A stretch of DNA of 5,439 bases from Bacillota bacterium (GCA_023406225.1 JAEXWS010000166.1:1-5439), one strand, 5' to 3'; positions 1-5,365 are shown, counted from the first letter of the stretch. Notes: a model not told the origin generated them from the sequence alone. Numbers and translations: made by a program.

Positions 1-20
1 CTGTGGTAGTCTGGACGCAA

Positions 21-30
21 GAGGTGATCC
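21..30 (+). promoter_or_regulatory. Shine-Dalgarno site that fixes the start of the first gene
   Basis: GAGGTGATCC lies 2 bases before the ATG at 33; its GAGGTG core ends 6 bases before that ATG. It is an unusually long match to the complement of the 16S rRNA 3' tail. It overlaps the extended reading frame that could begin at the GTG at position 3, so it argues for the ATG at 33 as the true start. The promoter must lie to the left of the window. Confidence 0.75.
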
Positions 31-32
31 AA

Positions 33-479
33 ATGGATTTGAAAGACGTATTGGCGGATCTTCGCAAAAAGACGGAGCTCTCCCAGAGCGATCTGGCGGA
101 CCGGCTCTATGTGACGCGCCAGGCGGTGTCCCGCTGGGAGCGCGGGGAGACGATGCCCAATGTGGAGACGCTCCAGGCGCTTTCCAAGCTGTTCGGCGTG
201 TCCATCAACACGCTGCTGGGCTCGCCCAGGACGCTGGTGTGCCAAAGCTGCGGGATGCCCCTCAGCGACGAGCTGCTGGCCCGGGACGCGGATGGGACCT
301 TCAATGAAAAATACTGCAAATGGTGCTGGTCCGGCGGCGGGTTCACCACGGAGTGCACCATGGAAGAGATGATCGAACAGTGCCTCCAGTTCATGCCGGG
401 CGGCATGTCGGACCCCGAGGCCGGGCGGGCGTACATGCAAAGCCTGCTGCCGGGGCTGGAGCGGTGGAACAGGGAGTGA
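33..479 (+). CDS. XRE-family helix-turn-helix regulator with C-terminal zinc ribbon
   Basis: This 148-residue protein is a predicted cytoplasmic DNA-binding regulator. Residues about 4-62 form a Cro/C1-type helix-turn-helix: LSQSDLADRLYVTRQAVSRWERG carries the usual two helices, and the 'P(N)VETLQALSKLFGVSINTLL' tail is typical of clostridial XRE proteins. A second module follows at residues 70-104 with two CxxC pairs (C70/C73 in CQSCGMPL, C95/C98 in YCKWCW). This resembles the putative zinc-ribbon domain often fused to such HTH domains in Firmicutes. The last 40 residues are probably helical. The ATG at 33 is chosen over an in-frame GTG at 3 because of the Shine-Dalgarno site at 21-30. It converges on the minus-strand transporter and has its own terminator. 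The target genes are unknown. The family assignment is firm; the zinc-binding role (structural or sensory) is inference. Confidence 0.88.
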   Translation: MDLKDVLADLRKKTELSQSDLADRLYVTRQAVSRWERGETMPNVETLQALSKLFGVSINTLLGSPRTLVCQSCGMPLSDELLARDADGTFNEKYCKWCWSGGGFTTECTMEEMIEQCLQFMPGGMSDPEAGRAYMQSLLPGLERWNRE

Positions 480-483
480 GAAA

Positions 484-515
484 ACGCCCCCGGCGCGAGC
501 CGGGGGCGTCTTTTT
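484..515. terminator. Rho-independent terminator between convergent genes, probably bidirectional
   Basis: A perfect 11-bp stem (ACGCCCCCGGC at 484-494 with its complement at 499-509) closes a GCGA loop, a stable GNRA tetraloop. One C and a run of five T follow at 511-515 on the plus strand. On the minus strand the stem is followed by four T (481-484), giving a weaker U-tract. It sits 4 bases after the stop of the XRE gene and 15 bases beyond the stop of the minus-strand transporter, so it can serve both transcripts. Confidence 0.92.
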
Positions 516-530
516 CGCTCATGGGCGTTC

Positions 531-1814
531 TCAGGCCGCTTTCTTGGCGGACAGGGCCTTTTGCAGCCAGTCCTTGCCTTCGGTGAAGCGGGAGACGAGG
601 AAGCAGACCACATAGTCGCCCGCGGAGTTGATCATGGTGGCGGGGGGGTCCACCAGGTTGCCGATGGCCACCAGGATGGGGAAGGCGATCTCGATGTGCT
701 GGGGGAAGAAGATGGAGCAGATGATGTACTCGCCGATGTAGCCGCCGCCGGGGACGCCGCTCATGCCCACGGAGGACAGCACCGCCACCAGGATGACGGG
801 GACGATCATGCCCCAGCTCATGTCCTGGCCCATGGCGCCCAGAACGAAGGCGATCTTCAGCACGCAGGAGAAGCAGGATCCGTCCATATGCATGGTGGCG
901 CCCAGGGGGCAGACCATCTCGGCCACTTCCTTGTTGATGCCGGTCTCCTCGGCCGCGGCCAGGTTGGTGGGGATGGTGGCGACGGAGGAGCAGGTGCCGA
1001 GAGACACGATGGCGGGGCGGGCCACATGCTGGAACATGGCCTTGACGCCGCCCTTGCCGCCGCCGAACCAGGCGAACAGGGGGAAGGCGGTGAAGATGTA
1101 GATAAAGCAGAGGGGATAGTAGACCGCCAAGGCGCGGCCGTAGTTGCCCACCACCTGGGGACCATAGGTGGCCACCAGGTCCGCGAAGATGGCGAAGAAG
1201 GCGATGGGCGCGTAGTAGGTGATGATCTGCACGAACTTCATCATGACCTCGGTGAGGCCGCTGAGCCACTTGCCGATGACGCTGTCCGCGCCGCCGGCCA
1301 GGTTGGTGGCGAAGCCGAAGAGGATGGAGAACACGATCAAAGGCAGCATGGCCCGGCGGGAGAGCAGGCCCACAAAGTCGCTGGCGGTGAAGAAGTTCAC
1401 GATCATGTCGGACAGGGAGGCGTACTCGCCCAGAGCTTCGCGGGGAAGGTCCGCCCAGGGGGTCAGCACGGGGGGGACCAGCTTCATCAGCACGAACATG
1501 ATGACCGCGGCGATGGCGCCGGTGATGACGAAGACCGCGACGGTGGTGCCCATGATCTTGCCGGCGCGCTTGCGGCTCCTCATGTTGGCGACGGAGCCGG
1601 CGATGGACGCGAACACCAGGGGGACCACCACGCAGAACATCATGTTGATGAACACGGTGCCCAGGGGCTTGATGACGGACGCGCCCTGGTCCACCACGTT
1701 TCCGTCCGCGTCCAGCACGTTCGGGAAGATCCAGCCCACGGCGGCTCCCAGGATCATGGCTCCCAGCATGATGGCCAGGAAGCGGTAGTTCTTTGCGACG
1801 GATTTCTTTTCCAT
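531..1814 (-). CDS. SDF-family sodium-coupled amino-acid symporter (DAACS type)
   Basis: This 427-residue integral membrane carrier belongs to the glutamate-transporter fold family (GltPh, GltP, DctA, SstT). The hallmark regions appear in order: the serine-rich re-entrant loop HP1 (SLGTCSSVATIPTN, residues 271-284), the unwound TM7 motif (GATMHMDGS, 305-313), HP2 (VGMSGVPGGGYIG, 349-361) and TM8 (DPPATMINSAGD, 389-400). Length is normal for the family. By motif alignment to GltPh, the TM8 Asp394 that binds the substrate amino group is kept (D389), as are N401 and D405 of the sodium site (N396, D400). The arginine that binds an acidic side chain (R397) is Ala392, and the TM7 NMDGT asparagine is H309. 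This argues against the generic 'dicarboxylate' label and for an amino acid lacking an acidic side chain. A strong Shine-Dalgarno site AGGAGGA (1825-1831) sits 10 bases before the ATG. It is probably co-transcribed with dapF, 41 bases upstream. The substrate is unknown. Confidence 0.9.
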   Translation of the reverse strand: MEKKSVAKNYRFLAIMLGAMILGAAVGWIFPNVLDADGNVVDQGASVIKPLGTVFINMMFCVVVPLVFASIAGSVANMRSRKRAGKIMGTTVAVFVITGAIAAVIMFVLMKLVPPVLTPWADLPREALGEYASLSDMIVNFFTASDFVGLLSRRAMLPLIVFSILFGFATNLAGGADSVIGKWLSGLTEVMMKFVQIITYYAPIAFFAIFADLVATYGPQVVGNYGRALAVYYPLCFIYIFTAFPLFAWFGGGKGGVKAMFQHVARPAIVSLGTCSSVATIPTNLAAAEETGINKEVAEMVCPLGATMHMDGSCFSCVLKIAFVLGAMGQDMSWGMIVPVILVAVLSSVGMSGVPGGGYIGEYIICSIFFPQHIEIAFPILVAIGNLVDPPATMINSAGDYVVCFLVSRFTEGKDWLQKALSAKKAA

Positions 1815-1855
1815 AAAAACGATTTCCTCCTATTTTTATTCACACACGGGGGAAG

Positions 1856-2701
1856 TTATCTTGCAAGGCGGAGGTCCTCGTCGGTGACCTCGCCCTTACA
1901 AACGATGTTGGTGGGACCCGTCAGAAAGAGGGAGGCGATGCGGGAGTGGACCCGCTCCGCGTCCACGGTCAGCCGCCCGCCGGTCATGTCCACCTGGACG
2001 CTCTGGCCGGAGACCTTGCCCTGGAGGGTCAGCACCGCCACCACGGACCCGGTGCCCGTGCCGCAGGCGTAGGTAAAATCCTCCACGCCCCGTTCAAAGG
2101 TCCGCTCGTAAACCGTGTCCTCGCCGGTCAGCTCGTAAAAATTCACGTTGGCGCCCTTGGGGAAGCCGCTGTGCCAGCGGATGGCCCGGCCCAGCTCCCG
2201 CAGCTCGCTTTCGTCCGCCTGGCGGAGATTCGCGTAGGGCACCACCGCGTGGGGGATGCCGGGGTCGCCCAGCTCCACGTATGCGCAGGGGTAACGCACG
2301 CCGTCCACCTCCACGGGGGCGTCCAGCTTGACGGTGGTGGGGTCGTTGAGGCGGATGCGGTAGAGCCGCCGGTCGATCCGCGTCCCGGTGACGGCGCCCG
2401 CCGTGGTCTCCACGGTCTGGGTCTCTCCGGCCAGCCCGTTTTCAAAGCCGTACCGGCAGATGCACCTGGCGCCGTTGCCGCACATCTCCCCCACGCTGCC
2501 GTCGGAGTTGTAAAACCGCATTTTATAATCGCCGCCCGCCGTGGGCGCGTCCACCACCATCAACCCGTCCGCGCCGATGGAGAGATGCCGTTCGCACAGC
2601 GTCCGGGCGATCTGGGGAAACAGCGCCGGGTCCAGGCGCTCCTCCAGGTTGTTCAGCACCACGAAGTCGTTGCCGGCACCGTTCATTTTCCAAAATTTCA
2701 A
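1856..2701 (-). CDS. dapF: Diaminopimelate epimerase
   Basis: This 281-residue cytoplasmic enzyme is predicted to interconvert LL- and meso-diaminopimelate, supplying meso-DAP for peptidoglycan and lysine synthesis. It is cofactor-independent and uses two cysteines as acid and base. Both are present: C74 in MCGNGARC and C213 in ACGTGTGS. The N-terminus shows the family signature KMNGAGNDF (residues 5-13), with NSDGS (65-69) and the substrate-binding ERG (203-205) before the second cysteine. The length matches the family. The start is a TTG at 2701-2699 (read as Met), supported by the strong Shine-Dalgarno site at 2707-2715 and by the family's conserved N-terminal strand 'MKFWKM'; the ATG five codons later would remove that strand. 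Unlike the common GNPH loop, this one reads GDPGIPH (145-151), a small insertion. It is first in a likely two-gene transcript with the SDF transporter. No other lysine-pathway gene is in view. Confidence 0.95.
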   Translation of the reverse strand: MKFWKMNGAGNDFVVLNNLEERLDPALFPQIARTLCERHLSIGADGLMVVDAPTAGGDYKMRFYNSDGSVGEMCGNGARCICRYGFENGLAGETQTVETTAGAVTGTRIDRRLYRIRLNDPTTVKLDAPVEVDGVRYPCAYVELGDPGIPHAVVPYANLRQADESELRELGRAIRWHSGFPKGANVNFYELTGEDTVYERTFERGVEDFTYACGTGTGSVVAVLTLQGKVSGQSVQVDMTGGRLTVDAERVHSRIASLFLTGPTNIVCKGEVTDEDLRLAR

Positions 2702-2706
2702 GTCCG

Positions 2707-2715
2707 CACCTCCTC
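2707..2715 (-). promoter_or_regulatory. Shine-Dalgarno site supporting a TTG start for dapF
   Basis: On the minus strand GAGGAGGTG ends 5 bases before TTG at 2701-2699, an ideal distance. From the next in-frame ATG, 15 bases further on, the spacing would be about 20 bases, too long. This site therefore decides for the non-ATG start. Confidence 0.8.
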
Positions 2716-2727
2716 AGCTATAAAGGT

Positions 2728-2757
2728 ATTATATCAGCGGGGGACGGGGGAGTACAA
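2728..2757 (-). promoter_or_regulatory. Predicted sigma-A promoter of dapF and the SDF transporter
   Basis: On the minus strand a perfect -10 TATAAT (2733-2728) has a partial -35 TTGTAC (2757-2752) with an 18-base spacer. Transcription would start near 2721-2722, leaving a leader of only about 20 bases before the TTG start. That is too short for a lysine riboswitch or an attenuator. The -35 complement reads GTACAA, so TACAAT on the plus strand could also act as a weak opposing -10. Confidence 0.65.
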
Positions 2758-2810
2758 TAGAGAATGTGCTAAAAACCATGCAAATCCTGTCCCGCCGCCT
2801 GTGCGGTTTG

Positions 2811-2822
2811 GTTTGCACAAAC
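2811..2822. promoter_or_regulatory. Candidate operator over the tetR -35
   Basis: GTTTG-CA-CAAAC is a 12-base near-perfect palindrome (5-bp arms around a 2-base centre) that overlaps the predicted -35 of the TetR-family gene. A further TGCAAA half-site lies at 2779-2784, inverted relative to TTTGCA at 2812-2817. TetR-family proteins commonly bind such dyads in their own promoters and repress themselves and divergent genes. The assignment is positional and untested, and arms this short occur by chance. Confidence 0.35.
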
Positions 2823-2841
2823 TCCGCCGGTATGGTATTCT
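2813..2841 (+). promoter_or_regulatory. Predicted sigma-A promoter of the TetR-family gene
   Basis: TTGCAC (2813-2818), a 17-base spacer and TATTCT (2836-2841) form a plausible promoter. A TG one base before the -10 (TGGTATTCT) makes it an extended -10 type. Transcription would start near 2848, giving a leader of about 25 bases. It lies inside the longer in-frame extension of the tetR reading frame, which rules out starts upstream of about 2848. Confidence 0.6.
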
Positions 2842-2861
2842 GGAACGGAACAAGAGAGAGG

Positions 2862-2868
2862 GGGAGGG
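2862..2868 (+). promoter_or_regulatory. Shine-Dalgarno site supporting a GTG start for the TetR-family gene
   Basis: GGGAGGG lies 5 bases before the GTG at 2874. No ATG with a suitable ribosome-binding site is available between the predicted transcription start and the helix-turn-helix, so GTG is the best start. Confidence 0.65.
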
Positions 2869-2873
2869 CGCCC

Positions 2874-3470
2874 GTGCCCAGGAAAAACGCCAGAAACACC
2901 AAGGGCCGCATCATCTCGGCGGCGTGGAAGCTCTTTTACGAACAGGGCTATGAGGATACCACGGTGGAGGATATCGTGTTCGAGTCGGAGACCTCCAAAG
3001 GCTCGTTTTACCACTATTTTGACGGAAAGGACGCCCTGCTGGGGACCCTGGCCTACGTGTTCGACGAGAAGTACGAGGCGCTGATGGAGACCATGGACCC
3101 CGGCATGACCGCCATGGAAAAGCTGGCCTATTTGAACCATGAGCTGTTTGCCATGATCGACGGCGGCGTATCGATGGACCTGCTGGCCCGGCTGCTGTCC
3201 ACCCAGCTCCTGGCCCGGGGGGAAAAGCACCTGCTGGACCGGAACCGCTATTATTTCCGCCTGCTGCGCCAGATCGTCACCGAGGGCCGGGAGCGGGGGG
3301 AGCTGCGGACGGACCGCACGGTGAACGACATCGTGAAGGCCTACGCCCTGTGGGAGCGGGCGCTGCTGTACGACTGGTGCCTGTGCGGCGGGGAATATTC
3401 CCTGGTGGCTTACACCGACGGCGCGACCCCCTTGTTTTTGGAGAGCTACCGGGCGCAGGCGGATGTTTGA
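2874..3470 (+). CDS. TetR/AcrR-family transcriptional regulator
   Basis: This 198-residue cytoplasmic one-component regulator is of standard TetR length. Residues about 10-56 form the N-terminal DNA-binding domain: NTKGRIISAAWKLFYEQGYEDTTVEDI, then the turn and recognition helix SKGSFYHYF (41-49), with the family's conserved SFYHYF..KDALL. The remaining residues form the ligand-binding and dimerisation domain, which is divergent and reveals no ligand. The GTG at 2874 is preferred over a GTG at 2766 because the predicted promoter lies between them and because TetR proteins rarely have a 36-residue extension of this kind. The gene is divergent from dapF and upstream of, and co-oriented with, the PutP-like gene, so it may control itself, the dapF-transporter pair, the symporter, or a distant target. 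I cannot choose between these. The family is certain; the target is not. Confidence 0.9.
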   Translation: MPRKNARNTKGRIISAAWKLFYEQGYEDTTVEDIVFESETSKGSFYHYFDGKDALLGTLAYVFDEKYEALMETMDPGMTAMEKLAYLNHELFAMIDGGVSMDLLARLLSTQLLARGEKHLLDRNRYYFRLLRQIVTEGRERGELRTDRTVNDIVKAYALWERALLYDWCLCGGEYSLVAYTDGATPLFLESYRAQADV

Positions 3471-3497
3471 TTTGTATTTTCATAAATCGTACAGCCT

Positions 3498-3570
3498 GTA
3501 TAGATTGAAAACAAAAGAGAATATTAAAAATAAAGTGAACGGCGTATAGAATTGATTCTATACGCCGTTC
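3498..3570. repeat. Perfect 15-bp inverted repeat with an extra upstream half-site
   Basis: GAACGGCGTATAGAA (3537-3551) and its exact complement (3556-3570) flank a TTGA loop. This is a 15-bp stem with no mismatch in an AT-rich spacer between the TetR-family gene and the PutP-like gene. The inner sequence GTATAGAATTGA (3544-3555) is echoed by GTATAGATTGA at 3498-3508, in the same orientation. The hairpin is not followed by a true T-run (the plus strand continues TGTATTTCATTC), so it would be a poor intrinsic terminator. A binding site for a regulator, or a leader or mRNA-stabilising hairpin, is at least as likely. Confidence 0.7.
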
Positions 3571-3594
3571 TGTATTTCATTCTCGTTAAGAACG

Positions 3595-3603
3595 TGTTAT
3601 GAT
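3595..3603 (+). promoter_or_regulatory. Candidate extended -10 promoter of the PutP-like gene
   Basis: TGTTATGAT is an extended -10 (TG, one base, then TATGAT, 5 of 6 to consensus). No good -35 is visible at the proper distance, as is common for extended -10 promoters or activator-dependent ones. Transcription would begin near 3610, leaving a leader of about 27 bases. The right arm of the palindrome ends 24 bases upstream, over the usual -35 and activator zone. Confidence 0.45.
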
Positions 3604-3636
3604 AAGGACCATTGAATACGTAAGGAGAGAGAAAAC

Positions 3637-5160
3637 ATGACAAGCGCGCAACTGTGTATCTGCCTGGCCATCGCGGCGTATCTGATCGCGATGCTGGGCG
3701 TGGGAGTCTGGTTCGCAAAGCGGAACAACTCTGTGGACGACTTCTATCTGGGCGGACGGAAGCTGGGACCTTTCGTCACCGCCATGAGCGCCGAGGCCTC
3801 CGATATGAGCAGCTGGCTGCTGATGGGCCTGCCCGGCGTGGCGTATCTCACGGGCCTGGCCGAGGCGAGCTGGACGGCCATCGGCCTGGCCGTGGGCACC
3901 TACATCAACTGGCTGATCGTGGCCCGGCGCATCCGCCGGTATTCCCACCGCCTGGGGGCCATCACCGTTCCCCAGTTCTTTTCCAAGCGCTGGGGCGACG
4001 ATAAGAACCTGCTCTCCGCCATCGCGGCGGTGGTCATCATCGTCTTTTTCGTCCCCTATATGGCCTCCGGCTTCTCCGCCTGCGGCAAGCTCTTCGCCAG
4101 CCTGTTCGGCACCGATTATGTGACGGCCATGCTCATCAGCGCCGCCGTCATCGTGGTCTATACGGTCATGGGCGGCTTTCTGGCCGCCAGCTTCACCGAT
4201 CTGGTGCAGTCCATCATCATGACCGTGGCGCTGGTGGTGGTGCTGGGCTACGGCATCACCCAGGCCGGCGGCCTGGACACCGTGATGGACAACGCCCGGT
4301 CCCTGGCGGGATATCTGTCCCTGACGAACATCCACGACGCCGCCACCGGCGGTTCCAACCCCTACAGCCTGCTGACCGTATTCTCCCTGCTGGCCTGGGG
4401 CCTGGGCTATTTCGGCATGCCCCACATCCTCCTGCGCTTCATGGCCATCGAGGAGGAGCGCAAGCTGGCCCTCAGCCGCCGGGTGGCCACCATTTGGGTG
4501 GTGATCTCCATGACGGTGGCGGTGTTCATCGGCGTGGTGGGCAACGCCATGACCAAGGCGGGGGCGCTGCCCCAGCTGGCGGACTCCGAGACGATCATCG
4601 TCCAGATCGCCAGCCTCATCAGCCGTCACGGCGTGCTGGCGGCGCTGATCGCGGGCATCATCCTGGCCGGTATCCTGGCGGCCACCATGTCCACGGCGGA
4701 CTCTCAGCTACTGGCGGCCTCCTCGTCCGTGTCGCAGAATCTCTTCGCGGAGTTTTTCAAGGTGAAACTGACCGGCAAGCAGGGGATGCTGGTGGCCCGG
4801 GGCACCATGGTCGCGGTCTCTCTGATCGCCGCCTTCCTGGCCCGGAACCCCAACAGCTCCGTGTTCCGGGTGGTGTCCTTCGCCTGGGCGGGCTTCGGCG
4901 CCGCCTTCGGCCCCGCGGTGCTCTTCGCCCTGTTCTGGAAGCGCTCCAACAAGTGGGGCGCGCTGGCGGGGATGATCTCCGGCGGCGTGATGGTGTTCGT
5001 CTGGAAGTATCTGATCGCTCCCATGGGCGGCGCCTGGGGGATCTATGAGCTGCTGCCCGCGTTCATCGTGGCGTCCATCGCCATCGTGGCCGTGAGTCTG
5101 GCCACGGCCAGGCCCGCCCCGGAGATCGAGCGGGTCTTCGAAGAAGTCAAGGGCATGTAA
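3637..5160 (+). CDS. putP: PutP-like sodium/solute symporter (SSS family), probably sodium/proline
   Basis: This 507-residue inner-membrane carrier is the size of E. coli PutP (502) and has many hydrophobic helices. Features matching PutP in order are: DFYLGGRKLGPFVTAMSA at residues 35-52 (R41 matching the functionally important Arg40), ASDMSSWLLMGLPG at 54-67 (D56 and S58 matching sodium-site Asp55 and Ser57), E76 (Glu75), D188 (Asp187), GYFGMPHILLRFMA at 257-270, and the TM9 sodium-site motif ATMSTADSQLL at 349-359 (S352 and T353 matching Ser340 and Thr341). It should couple sodium entry to uptake of proline or a close analogue, for nutrition or osmoprotection. The ATG has a good Shine-Dalgarno site AAGGAG (3622-3627), 9 bases upstream. 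It is monocistronic, with its own promoter region and a strong terminator at 5181. The family is firm; proline as substrate is inferred from motif identity. Confidence 0.9.
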   Translation: MTSAQLCICLAIAAYLIAMLGVGVWFAKRNNSVDDFYLGGRKLGPFVTAMSAEASDMSSWLLMGLPGVAYLTGLAEASWTAIGLAVGTYINWLIVARRIRRYSHRLGAITVPQFFSKRWGDDKNLLSAIAAVVIIVFFVPYMASGFSACGKLFASLFGTDYVTAMLISAAVIVVYTVMGGFLAASFTDLVQSIIMTVALVVVLGYGITQAGGLDTVMDNARSLAGYLSLTNIHDAATGGSNPYSLLTVFSLLAWGLGYFGMPHILLRFMAIEEERKLALSRRVATIWVVISMTVAVFIGVVGNAMTKAGALPQLADSETIIVQIASLISRHGVLAALIAGIILAGILAATMSTADSQLLAASSSVSQNLFAEFFKVKLTGKQGMLVARGTMVAVSLIAAFLARNPNSSVFRVVSFAWAGFGAAFGPAVLFALFWKRSNKWGALAGMISGGVMVFVWKYLIAPMGGAWGIYELLPAFIVASIAIVAVSLATARPAPEIERVFEEVKGM

Positions 5161-5180
5161 ATTCGCATTATATAAGGTAT

Positions 5181-5214
5181 CGGCCGCGTGGTTTTCCACG
5201 CGGCCGGTGTTTTT
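5181..5214 (+). terminator. Rho-independent terminator of the PutP-like gene
   Basis: A perfect 11-bp GC-rich stem (CGGCCGCGTGG at 5181-5191 with its complement at 5196-5206) closes a TTTT loop. GTG and five T follow (5210-5214). It begins 20 bases after the symporter stop codon and ends just before the A-tracts of the downstream promoter, insulating the stable-RNA promoter region. Confidence 0.9.
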
Positions 5215-5236
5215 CGAAAAAACTCGAAAAAAGGGA

Positions 5237-5265
5237 TTGACAAACGGGGAGAGGTTTGGTATTCT
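5237..5265 (+). promoter_or_regulatory. Strong sigma-A promoter P1 (probably rRNA operon)
   Basis: A perfect TTGACA (5237-5242), a 17-base spacer and TATTCT (5260-5265) with an extended -10 TG. A-tracts at 5217-5222 and 5227-5232 precede it. The base 7 positions after the -10 is G5272. The spacer carries the dyad CAAAC (5241-5245) and GTTTG (5254-5258), separated by 8 bases. Confidence 0.8.
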
Positions 5266-5330
5266 AACAAAGCTGTCCGGCGGGGCCGGGAGGAAGCCAC
5301 GGGAAACTTCGAAAAAGAAGAAAAAAGTGG

Positions 5331-5359
5331 TTGACAAACGGGAGACGGTTTGCTATAAT
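5331..5359 (+). promoter_or_regulatory. Strong consensus sigma-A promoter P2 (probably rRNA operon)
   Basis: A perfect TTGACA (5331-5336), a 17-base spacer and a perfect TATAAT (5354-5359), plus an extended -10 TG (TGCTATAAT). A-tracts at 5312-5316 and 5321-5326 precede it. The base 7 positions after the -10 is G5366, as in P1, consistent with GTP-initiated rRNA promoters of Firmicutes. The spacer has the same CAAAC-N8-GTTTG dyad (5335-5339 and 5348-5352). Confidence 0.9.
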
Positions 5360-5365
5360 AGCAAT

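Larger units (their letters stand above)
5213..5359 (+). repeat. Tandem direct repeat of a whole promoter unit
   Basis: Two copies of a roughly 52-base unit (5213-5265 and 5308-5359) match at most positions with one single-base length difference. Each starts TTCGAAAAA, has a second A6 tract, then TTGACAAACGGG, a GGTTTG and a -10. They are 94 bases apart measured from -35 to -35. In both copies the two A-tracts are centred about 10 bases apart and the second ends 4 bases before the -35. This fits a duplicated strong promoter with curved or UP-element-like upstream DNA. Confidence 0.8.

Noticed and set aside
642..648. Run of seven G inside the transporter as a possible frameshift
   Set aside because: The frame stays open through the run and the conserved TM8 motif reads correctly on both sides (DPPATMIN...GD), so the gene is intact.
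561..2072. A 503-codon plus-strand open frame opposite the transporter and dapF
   Set aside because: It is an antisense shadow of high-GC genes: the product is dominated by His, Asp, Gly and Ala with no recognisable domain, it crosses the boundary of two real genes, and it lacks a ribosome-binding site.
2702..2733. Lysine riboswitch (L-box) in front of dapF
   Set aside because: The predicted leader is only about 20 bases, far too short for an L-box, and the region upstream shows no L-box-like helices.
2766..2873. N-terminal extension of the TetR-family protein from a GTG at 2766
   Set aside because: The predicted promoter (2813-2841) lies inside it, no Shine-Dalgarno site precedes 2766, and the TetR domain begins normally from the GTG at 2874.
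3537..3577. The 15-bp inverted repeat as a standard intrinsic terminator of tetR
   Set aside because: Neither strand has a clean T-run directly after the stem, unlike the two clear terminators in this window. A weak terminator role is not excluded, so it is listed as a repeat.
3586..4629. A 347-codon minus-strand open frame opposite the PutP-like gene
   Set aside because: It has the same His/Gly/Asp/Gln-rich shadow composition and no motif, and the plus-strand frame codes for a clear PutP-type carrier with all key residues.
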